16,235 nucleotides of DNA from Cytophagia bacterium (GTDB lineage Bacteria > Bacteroidota > Bacteroidia > Cytophagales > Cyclobacteriaceae), in NCBI GenBank assembly GCA_013373005.1, contig JABXIP010000512.1, positions 1 to 16,235 on the forward strand, read 5' to 3'. This document shows positions 1 through 5,995 of the stretch, piece by piece (position 1 is the stretch's first letter; each line of letters begins with the position of its first letter). Below the pieces are notes generated by a model. That model made no database searches. It was not told the DNA's origin and saw only the letters and a program-made list of their open reading frames with translations. The translations under genes were made by a program, and so were the position numbers.

Positions 1-1634
1 AAATTCCAGCTTTGATCGAAGTTGATCTCTCTTTGATCATTATCTCTTCCTATACCGATGTAGTCTACCAGTCTTGCCTGAACATCACCGTAAACATTCA
101 GTTTGTCAGTCAACTGATAATTGGCCTTTAAGTACACATTGCCATCCCTCTTTTGAGAGCTATTTTCATAGTATCTCTGTCGTATTTGATTACCACCTGC
201 ATATCGCATCCAGATAATCTCTCCAAAGTGAAGCCCTTTATACTCATTCAAACCTCCTCCAAGAGTTACTTGTAGCTTATCCTTTTCAAAATTAAGGTCG
301 AACACACCACCATAGAACTCATTATCCAGCCATCTCCTGCGAACAAGATCCGTAGCCGATATTGTAGCCCCACCTATTCCAATAGTCGGTAGGCCGTAAT
401 TAGAGAGTCTATCATCATAGCGATACTCTTCAAAGTACCCTGAACCCAAAGTCCAATGGCCTGCTACATTCAGATTCAATTGATCATTAAACTCATGGCT
501 AATATGCAGTTGATTATGATCCTGACCGTAATTATCTACCTGATTGTCGTAGAGGTAAAAATTGAATTTTCTATCAGAGAATCTAAGATTATCTGCCTGT
601 TGAGTAGTGAAACCATTGTTAGCCATTAATTGAAGAATTCCAATGTAGTTTCTCTCCAAAACAGCTTCCGGCACTCCATACCAGCTTTGGTAAGTAACCT
701 CATTACCACTGAAGTGAGTAAGCTTTACAGATGTTTTATCTCCAAAGTATCCTCCTGATAGATAATAAGACTTAAGGTCTGAAGAAGCTCTTTCTATGTA
801 TCCATCTGATTGAATTTTAGAGAGTCTTCCTTCAAATGCCCATCTGTCTTTCATTAGGCCTGTGGAGAAAGTAGCATTGTATCTTTTGGTATTGTAGCTA
901 CCATAACTTATTCCTGCAGTGGCTTTGGGTTCAACACTCAAACCATTGGTGAGAATGTTAATAGAAGCCCCGAAAGCACCCGCACCATTAGTAGAAGTTC
1001 CAACACCTCTTTGAATCTGAATATCAGAAACTGATGAGGCGAAATCTGGCATATTCACCCAGAAAGTACCCTGCGACTCCGAATCATTAATCGGAATACC
1101 ATTCACAGTCACATTGATTCTGGTAGGGTCTGTGCCTCGAATTCGGATTCCAGTATACCCCACTCCTGCTCCGGCATCTGAAGTAGTTACCACAGATGGT
1201 GTCCAGTTGAGCAGAAAAGGCAGATCCTGTCCGGCATTTTGCTTTTCAATCTCTTCAGCACTTACATTAGTATAGGTGGTTGGCGTGTTTTCAGTAGCCC
1301 TGGTTCCTGTAACCACCACATCATCTAATTTGGTGGAACTTGGAGCCATTTGAAATGACACCTGCTGCGCTCCGGAAAAATTAATTTCCCTTTCTATGGT
1401 TTCATAGCCAATCATTCTAACTACTACCTTGAACGTACCGGAAGGAACGGTCTTAAAGAGAAATTCTCCATTCCTGTCAGTAGCAGAAAGTTTGTTCAGT
1501 GACTCAATAATCACATTGGCACCATAAATAGGAACTTCGGTCTCGCCATCGGTTACCCGACCCGAAAACCTGTTTTGACCCCAAAGGGTTGTTGCTGCCA
1601 ACAGTAATGTTGACACAAGCATTAGCTTTTTCAT
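1..1634 (-). CDS. TonB-dependent outer-membrane receptor, probable thiamine/precursor importer (3' end outside window)
   Basis: This outer-membrane receptor would import a ligand using TonB energy. The frame is open from the ATG at 1634 to the window edge (544 complete codons, no stop; C-terminal barrel missing). A signal peptide covers residues 1-20 (ends LWGQ). A carboxypeptidase-regulatory-like beta domain spans about 22-98, followed by a TonB-box-like stretch DDVVVTGTR (104-112). The plug (about 117-235) contains IRIRGTDPTRINVTVNG and ends near GAFGASINILTNG. Barrel strands follow, with YQSWYGVPEA at 315-324 and VDNYGQDH at 366-373. The mature N-terminus is typical of Bacteroidota SusC-like receptors, but no susD partner is visible. 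A TPP riboswitch lies just upstream, so thiamine, its phosphate or a pyrimidine/thiazole precursor is the likely ligand; this is inferred from regulation, not from binding residues. Siderophore or cobalamin transport is less likely. Confidence 0.93.
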   Translation of the reverse strand, partial: MKKLMLVSTLLLAATTLWGQNRFSGRVTDGETEVPIYGANVIIESLNKLSATDRNGEFLFKTVPSGTFKVVVRMIGYETIEREINFSGAQQVSFQMAPSSTKLDDVVVTGTRATENTPTTYTNVSAEEIEKQNAGQDLPFLLNWTPSVVTTSDAGAGVGYTGIRIRGTDPTRINVTVNGIPINDSESQGTFWVNMPDFASSVSDIQIQRGVGTSTNGAGAFGASINILTNGLSVEPKATAGISYGSYNTKRYNATFSTGLMKDRWAFEGRLSKIQSDGYIERASSDLKSYYLSGGYFGDKTSVKLTHFSGNEVTYQSWYGVPEAVLERNYIGILQLMANNGFTTQQADNLRFSDRKFNFYLYDNQVDNYGQDHNQLHISHEFNDQLNLNVAGHWTLGSGYFEEYRYDDRLSNYGLPTIGIGGATISATDLVRRRWLDNEFYGGVFDLNFEKDKLQVTLGGGLNEYKGLHFGEIIWMRYAGGNQIRQRYYENSSQKRDGNVYLKANYQLTDKLNVYGDVQARLVDYIGIGRDNDQREINFDQSWN

Positions 1635-1694
1635 AAAATAATTTAATGGTTCAAACTAGGAAAGCCAAGGGGTAGCTCTCCACACCTTGTCTGA

Positions 1695-1803
1695 CCATAC
1701 CTCCCTGCGGCAGCATTACCTGCATCAGGTTCAATGGGTATAATCTCAGCCCGTTATTTCATCCCAAAACACTTCTTAGGAAGGGCACCCCTTACTATAA
1801 AAC
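1695..1803 (-). ncRNA. TPP riboswitch (THI box)
   Basis: On the minus strand the leader of the receptor gene carries the conserved thiamine pyrophosphate aptamer: GGGGTGCCC (1791-1783), then GGGCTGAGA, ATACCC, GAACCTGAT, GGTAATGC and CCGCAGGGA in the canonical order. P2 is GGGGU with ACCC, and P3 is GCCC with GGGC. P3 carries a roughly 30-base insert that can form an extra stem (UCCUAA with UUGGGA). P1 is weak (UUAUA with UAUGG), so the exact ends are uncertain by several bases. The aptamer binds TPP and normally switches the downstream gene off. No U-tract terminator follows it, so control is probably translational or through an alternative fold. Confidence 0.95.
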
Positions 1804-1810
1804 AAAACTA
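1803..1810 (-). promoter_or_regulatory. Promoter -7 box for the riboswitch-receptor transcript
   Basis: The minus strand reads TAGTTTTG, a perfect match to the Bacteroidota -7 consensus TAnnTTTG. The transcript would start near 1797, right at the 5' side of aptamer P1. A TCTG about 20 bases upstream is a weak -33 candidate. It lies after the kinase stop codon, so the receptor would have its own start separate from the carrier-kinase pair. Confidence 0.55.
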
Positions 1811-1838
1811 GTAACGATTGTTTAGAAAACCAGAAATA

Positions 1839-2348
1839 TCAGAGAATAGAGTTTACCTTTTGAATAGCGGTCTCTAAACGCTCGCGCTCATCTCCCTGAA
1901 TCACAGCATATAAGACACCTGATTCCTTCAAGGCTTGCTCATATAAATGAAATAACTCAGGCCTCTTCTCCGGGGTTTCTCTGAGCGGATCTTCTTCATA
2001 GGGTATATCGAAGTGCGTGAGGAAATATAAATTCGCCTGATTCATACTCAACTGCTGGAGAATCCATGGGTCGCAGTTTCCGTATTTAAATTCGCTCCAG
2101 ATTTTGATTACGAAAAGGTCGGTATCTAGAAATAATGAATCTTTAGCCTGCCTTCTGGCCTTCCTCTCAGCATCTAGTTGACCTTTTGCAATAGAGATCA
2201 GATCTTCTTGATTATATGGCCTACCTAAATCGGATAGAAACTCCCTGGCATATTCAGGTACCCAAATTGAATTGAAATGCTCGGCCAAACCTTTGGCCAA
2301 AGTAGTTTTGCCGGTACTTTCCGGTCCCACAATTCCTACAGTTAACAT
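1839..2348 (-). CDS. Stand-alone NadR-like P-loop kinase (vitamin kinase, substrate uncertain)
   Basis: This 169-residue protein resembles the C-terminal ribosylnicotinamide kinase domain of NadR but has no NMN adenylyltransferase domain. Visible motifs are Walker A GPESTGKT (8-15), VPEYAREF (30-37), an acidic DTD (75-77) followed by a Trp-containing helix, and DIPYEEDPLRETPEKR (114-129), which matches the substrate/lid region of that family. It begins 6 bases after the stop of the PnuC-family carrier, so the two are almost certainly cotranscribed. PnuC-type carriers work by facilitated diffusion, and a cytoplasmic kinase traps the vitamin by phosphorylation. Two readings fit: nicotinamide riboside kinase (NAD salvage), or a kinase acting on thiamine or a precursor, suggested by the TPP riboswitch and receptor immediately downstream. 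Sequence alone does not decide. The family call is firm, the substrate is not. Confidence 0.9.
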   Translation of the reverse strand: MLTVGIVGPESTGKTTLAKGLAEHFNSIWVPEYAREFLSDLGRPYNQEDLISIAKGQLDAERKARRQAKDSLFLDTDLFVIKIWSEFKYGNCDPWILQQLSMNQANLYFLTHFDIPYEEDPLRETPEKRPELFHLYEQALKESGVLYAVIQGDERERLETAIQKVNSIL

Positions 2349-2354
2349 TTATTC

Positions 2355-2996
2355 TCAGTTGAGGTTGAGATTCTGACTTTTCTTCCAGGCCAAATAGCCT
2401 GCTACCGCCATAACGATATATACCAGATAAAGTACAGAATAAAAGTAGAGTTCTTTATAAAAATAGACGCCTGTCGCCAAAATGTCTATGCCAAACCAGT
2501 AATACCAGTTGTCTATCTTTTTTCTGGCGGTAAGCCACATGGCTGTTACACTGAGCATTGAAGTGGCACTATCCCAATAAGGGAGGCTAGCTGGTTCAAC
2601 CCCATCGAACCAATTAGGTATTGCAATGAGAAATTTTCCAAATACATAAACCATCACCCCGGTAACACCCAATATCACGAGTGCCGGTTTAAGCTTCAGA
2701 CTGGTAACAGGTACTTCTTCCTGATTGGCCTTATTCTTCCCTTTGACCCAATAAACCCATCCATAAATATTAAGGACTAGGTAAAAAATATGCAGCAGAA
2801 GATCTCCGTAGAGTCTTGCTTGCCAGAAAACGAACAGTGAAACAACGGTATATAGAATGCCAAATGGCCAGGTAAGTATATTTTCCTTGATCAGATAATA
2901 AACTGCCAATAGACCTGTAACGAGTGCTACAATTCCCCAAAAGTCTAACTCTGTGATTGAGTTGACAATTTGTTGCCATATCTCGCTTAGGTGCAT
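2355..2996 (-). CDS. PnuC/PnuT-family vitamin transporter
   Basis: This is a 213-residue integral membrane protein of the PnuC family (vitamin carriers related to SWEET folds). About seven hydrophobic segments are visible, around 17-37, 41-62, 65-84, 104-127, 143-156, 163-180 and 184-204. Family-like features are ENILTWPFGILY (38-49), WVYW (80-83, a WxxW), YWDS (140-143) and DNWYYWFGID (162-171). I place the start at the ATG at 2996. The same frame stays open to 3119, but those 41 extra residues are polar, His-rich and antisense to the divergent gene's signal-peptide region, so they are probably not coding. The gene heads a pair with the NadR-like kinase. It could be PnuT (thiamine) or PnuC (nicotinamide riboside). 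Proximity to a TPP riboswitch and receptor favours thiamine, but no riboswitch precedes this gene. Confidence 0.9.
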   Translation of the reverse strand: MHLSEIWQQIVNSITELDFWGIVALVTGLLAVYYLIKENILTWPFGILYTVVSLFVFWQARLYGDLLLHIFYLVLNIYGWVYWVKGKNKANQEEVPVTSLKLKPALVILGVTGVMVYVFGKFLIAIPNWFDGVEPASLPYWDSATSMLSVTAMWLTARKKIDNWYYWFGIDILATGVYFYKELYFYSVLYLVYIVMAVAGYLAWKKSQNLNLN

Positions 2997-3001
2997 GGCG
3001 C

Positions 3002-3009
3002 CAAAGATA
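3002..3009 (-). promoter_or_regulatory. Candidate -7 box immediately upstream of the PnuC-family gene
   Basis: The minus strand reads TATCTTTG, a perfect TAnnTTTG, ending only 5 bases before the ATG at 2996. If used, the transcript would start at or next to the start codon and be essentially leaderless. I see no good -33 element at the expected distance, so this could be a chance match. Confidence 0.35.
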
Positions 3010-3020
3010 TGATTAATTGG

Positions 3021-3028
3021 TATATTTC
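3021..3028 (+). promoter_or_regulatory. Weak -7 box candidate for the thioredoxin-like gene
   Basis: TATATTTC differs from TAnnTTTG only at the last base and lies 19 bases before the ATG at 3048. It sits in the roughly 50-base divergent gap opposite the PnuC-family start. It is weak on its own and is supported mainly by position. Confidence 0.25.
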
Positions 3029-3047
3029 GTTGATTGAAAAAGTGTGT

Positions 3048-3578
3048 ATGGAAATGTACAAGGTAATAGCGGCTTTGATTATAATTCTGTGGGTGTTTCC
3101 GTTGATGACATCTGCACAAGAGCAGGAATACAACGTAGAAACAGAGAGTGTCTCAGGATATGTTGATAAGATTCTGAACGGCCCGATTACCAAGGAAGGG
3201 CTTAAGAGAATGCCCTATAAAATCTGGTTTAACACCAACTACAAAACCTATATAGTAGATACCGAAACCCTTAAGAACATAAAGAAAAAGAGTCTCAAGG
3301 GAGTGCAAATAAAAGCCTTTATGGGCACTTGGTGTCACGACAGTAATCGGGAAATCCCCAGACTCATGCGAGTTTGCGAAGAGCTGGGTATATATGATCA
3401 ACTGGAGCTATATGCCTTAGATGTTGATAAAACCAGCAGATTGGAGAAAGAAAAGGGCTGGGATATCAGAAAAACGCCAACCATTATATTTTTGCGCAAT
3501 GGAGAAGAAATTGCTCGAATTTTAGAAGAGCCTGAAATCTCCTTTGAACATTCTATGGAGCTCATATTCAACCAATAA
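3048..3578 (+). CDS. Secreted thioredoxin-like protein with CxxS centre
   Basis: From the ATG at 3048 this is a 176-residue protein with an N-terminal signal peptide (hydrophobic core about 6-20, then TSAQ), so it should act in the periplasm. A thioredoxin-fold core follows from about 65: GTWCHDS (93-99) replaces the usual WCxxC, leaving one active-site cysteine (C96) with Ser at position 99, and KTPTIIFL (142-149) supplies the cis-proline loop. A monothiol CxxS centre cannot form the normal intramolecular disulfide, so isomerase-like, mixed-disulfide or non-redox roles are more likely than classical reduction; that is inference. Start choice is uncertain: ATGs at 3009, 3048 and 3054 and a GTG at 2991 are in frame, but only 3048 or 3054 gives a clean signal peptide and little overlap with the divergent gene. 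Its stop overlaps the next start (TAATG). Confidence 0.85.
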   Translation: MEMYKVIAALIIILWVFPLMTSAQEQEYNVETESVSGYVDKILNGPITKEGLKRMPYKIWFNTNYKTYIVDTETLKNIKKKSLKGVQIKAFMGTWCHDSNREIPRLMRVCEELGIYDQLELYALDVDKTSRLEKEKGWDIRKTPTIIFLRNGEEIARILEEPEISFEHSMELIFNQ

Positions 3579-4738
3579 TGCTAACTAACCAAAAAGACTT
3601 TTTCAACCTACCTGATGACATTACTTACTTGAATTGCAGCTACATGTCGCCCATGCTCAGAAGCGTGGCCGAAGTAGGTGCAAGATGTCTTTATGGTAAG
3701 GACGACCCGACCTCTGTTAAACCTGAAGACTTTTTCAAAAACACTTCAGCATTAAGGACAGAATTTGCCAAACTCATCAATGCCGGTTCTGAAAAGAACT
3801 GCGCCATTGTACCATCGGTTTCTTATGCCCTGGCCAATGTGGCCAAAAACCTAAAGGCTGGAAAAGGAGATAATATTGTGATTGCCGATGAGCAGTTTCC
3901 AAGCAATGTGTATGCCTGGAAAGAGCTGGAAAAGGAAAAAGGAATTGAGCTGAAATATGTTGCTGCACCAAAGGTAAAGGAAGGTAGAGGTAAAGCCTGG
4001 AATGAAAGCATTTTAGAGGCCATTGACCCCAACACTAAAATGGTGGCCACCGGTCATGTGCATTGGGCTGATGGCACCAAATTCAACCTGAAGGCCATTC
4101 GGAAAAGAGCCGATGAAGTTGGCGCCATTCTGGTGATTGATGGAACGCAGTCTATTGGTGCGCTTCCTTTCGATGTGCAAGAATTCAGACCAGATGCAGT
4201 AGTGGCCTCTGGCTATAAATGGTTGATGGGGCCTTACGCAACCGGTGTTGCCTATTTTGGGGAGTACTTCAGAGATGGCAGACCGATTGAAAATAACTGG
4301 ATGAATCGCTTGAACAGCGAGGATTTCCGAAACCTGATCAACTATCAGGACGAATATCAGCCAGGTTCCATTCGCTATGAAGTTGGAGAAAGCGCCAACT
4401 TTATTCTCACTCCAATGCTTACCAGAGCCATTCAGCAGGTAAATGAGTGGGGACCAGAAAACATTCAAGCTTACTGCAAGAACTTAACCGCTCCATACCT
4501 GAAAGAATTGAAAGAAATGGGCATTCAGGTGGAAGATGCAGACTACAGGGGTGAACATCTCTTAGGCCTAAGGCTTCCTGAGCAAATGGACATTGAAACT
4601 GTAAGAAAGAATTTCGAAGCTCAACGAATCTTTGTTTCTATCCGAGGAAATTCAATCCGAGTATCTCCACATTTATATAATTCTGAGATAGACCTTCAAA
4701 GACTAGTAGATTCATTTCGAGTAAAAACCATGACCTAA
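3578..4738 (+). CDS. Class V aminotransferase-fold PLP-dependent enzyme
   Basis: This 386-residue protein has the fold-type I, class V aminotransferase layout (cysteine desulfurase, kynureninase and isopenicillin N epimerase relatives). VIDGTQSIGALPFDV (186-200) holds the Asp that contacts the PLP pyridine nitrogen and a following Gln. SGYKWLMGPYATG (211-223) holds the Schiff-base lysine, K214. GHVHWADGTKFNL (159-171) is the conserved His/Asn region. The C-terminal small domain ends with FVSIRGNSIRVSPHLYNSEID, typical of the superfamily. I see no SufS/IscS-type active-site cysteine loop, so a housekeeping cysteine desulfurase is unlikely; the substrate is unknown. The ATG overlaps the upstream stop by one base (TAATG), implying translational coupling to the thioredoxin-like protein. 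No signal peptide is present, so it should be cytoplasmic, unlike its partner. Confidence 0.9.
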   Translation: MLTNQKDFFNLPDDITYLNCSYMSPMLRSVAEVGARCLYGKDDPTSVKPEDFFKNTSALRTEFAKLINAGSEKNCAIVPSVSYALANVAKNLKAGKGDNIVIADEQFPSNVYAWKELEKEKGIELKYVAAPKVKEGRGKAWNESILEAIDPNTKMVATGHVHWADGTKFNLKAIRKRADEVGAILVIDGTQSIGALPFDVQEFRPDAVVASGYKWLMGPYATGVAYFGEYFRDGRPIENNWMNRLNSEDFRNLINYQDEYQPGSIRYEVGESANFILTPMLTRAIQQVNEWGPENIQAYCKNLTAPYLKELKEMGIQVEDADYRGEHLLGLRLPEQMDIETVRKNFEAQRIFVSIRGNSIRVSPHLYNSEIDLQRLVDSFRVKTMT

Positions 4739-4758
4739 AACACAAACAATCAACAGAT

Positions 4759-5886
4759 ATGCTCACACGATTATTCATCTTCTTGACACTTGTCCTTCTT
4801 TTCAACGCCTCTAGTTTTGGGCAAGTCAGAGAAACAAAAACTTTCAGGGATTTTCCAAAAGAAGTAACTCTTGAGCATTCAAAAGTCAAGATAAACGAAG
4901 CATTGACTCCCTCAACTATCCATCTGCTCGATAATGTTGTGATTTTAGTTGACCAAAAGTCAGACCCGGCCATCCATTTTTACAACATAAATGATTGGTC
5001 TTTAATGAGCAGCTACGGAAAAAAAGGAGATGGTCCGGCTGAAGTTAAGATCCCAAAATTTCATGGGCAGTTTGAACAAGAAAACAACAAAACCTACCTA
5101 TGGTTCTCAGACTTCCGATCAACCAAACTTCTAAAGTTGGGATTGAAGGATATGATTGAGAATATCGATACTGAACCGGTCATCTCTTACAAAATGCCTT
5201 ATGAGGTCGGCATGCTTTACGATGATATCTATGCCCTCTCTGACACAGAGTTTTTTGGAACTGTCGAGGGCAACGTAGTTGATTTTACAGGTGAGAACTC
5301 AGGGCGGTTCTTCATTGCAGATATCAAGAAAAAGTCTCTCAACTGGATCCCTAACTTCCCAACTCAAAGTTTGAAAACCCCACCTGAAAAAGTGGGATAC
5401 CTTTATTCATCGAACACAATATTGAATAAACATACCCATCAGATAGCCTCTGCAATGAAATACTATGACAGAATAGACATTATTGACTTGAAAAAGAACA
5501 GTGTTTTAACTATTGTTCAAGAAGATAAAACTGAACTAACGGAGGTTGATTTAAATGACAAAAAACATCTCATTCCACTCAAAACCCGAAGTTTTTATGG
5601 TGGGGGTTATAGCTCAGAAAACTATATGTATTTCTGGTACCTGGACACCACAGTTCAACAGGGTGTTGATTTTTACAATGTCAAAACCTCTGATTATCCC
5701 AATAGAACCCTCCATATATTCAATTGGGCGGGTGAGCCCATTCTTAAGGTTCAATTAGACAAACACAACCTAGGCTCATTCTTTGTCGATGAAAATTCAT
5801 GGATGCTCTATGCCATTGATCATGATCCTGTGAACGAAGACGAAGTTATCGTTAGCTACCAACTTCCAAACCTGAATAAAAAGTAG
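4759..5886 (+). CDS. Secreted 6-bladed beta-propeller-like protein
   Basis: This 375-residue protein has a signal peptide (about 1-21, ending SSFGQ) and no lipobox cysteine. GKKGDGPAEV (87-96) matches the GxxGxGPxEF-type signature of Bacteroidota TolB-like/BF3164-type 6-bladed propeller proteins. Before it comes a blade-like phrase, IHFYNINDWSLMSSYG, which is typical of signal-transmission or sensing propellers, and similar alternations continue to the end (for example RTLHIFNWAGEPILKVQLD). No catalytic motif is recognised; these proteins are usually exported and of unknown role. It starts 20 bases after the aminotransferase stop, so it may be the third gene of that operon, though the functions do not obviously connect. 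The family assignment rests on one motif plus the repeat texture, so it is moderate. Confidence 0.75.
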   Translation: MLTRLFIFLTLVLLFNASSFGQVRETKTFRDFPKEVTLEHSKVKINEALTPSTIHLLDNVVILVDQKSDPAIHFYNINDWSLMSSYGKKGDGPAEVKIPKFHGQFEQENNKTYLWFSDFRSTKLLKLGLKDMIENIDTEPVISYKMPYEVGMLYDDIYALSDTEFFGTVEGNVVDFTGENSGRFFIADIKKKSLNWIPNFPTQSLKTPPEKVGYLYSSNTILNKHTHQIASAMKYYDRIDIIDLKKNSVLTIVQEDKTELTEVDLNDKKHLIPLKTRSFYGGGYSSENYMYFWYLDTTVQQGVDFYNVKTSDYPNRTLHIFNWAGEPILKVQLDKHNLGSFFVDENSWMLYAIDHDPVNEDEVIVSYQLPNLNKK

Positions 5887-5956
5887 CTCCAACCCCATTT
5901 TTAAGCAATTGAAATTTATTTGTTGAAACATACTTTTTTCAATCCCTCAATCTCTG

Positions 5957-5964
5957 TACTTTTG
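5957..5964 (+). promoter_or_regulatory. Promoter -7 box for guaB
   Basis: TACTTTTG is a perfect match to TAnnTTTG and lies 31 bases before the guaB ATG, giving a predicted leader of about 25 bases. A T-run around 5934-5939 sits near the -33 position but lacks the G of TTTG. No guanine riboswitch or other structured leader is visible in 5887-5995. Confidence 0.55.
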
Positions 5965-5995
5965 TCCGGCAAATAAAACCAAGTATTTATTTGCT

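Noticed and set aside
2997..3119. Extended N-terminus (41 residues) of the PnuC-family protein
   Set aside because: The extra residues are polar and His-rich, unlike a carrier N-terminus, and are antisense to the divergent gene's start and signal peptide. The ATG at 2996 gives the normal family length.
4013..4468. Minus-strand open frame of 151 codons inside the aminotransferase gene
   Set aside because: It is antisense to a well-conserved PLP-binding region, has no family features or start context, and looks like a shadow of the real gene.
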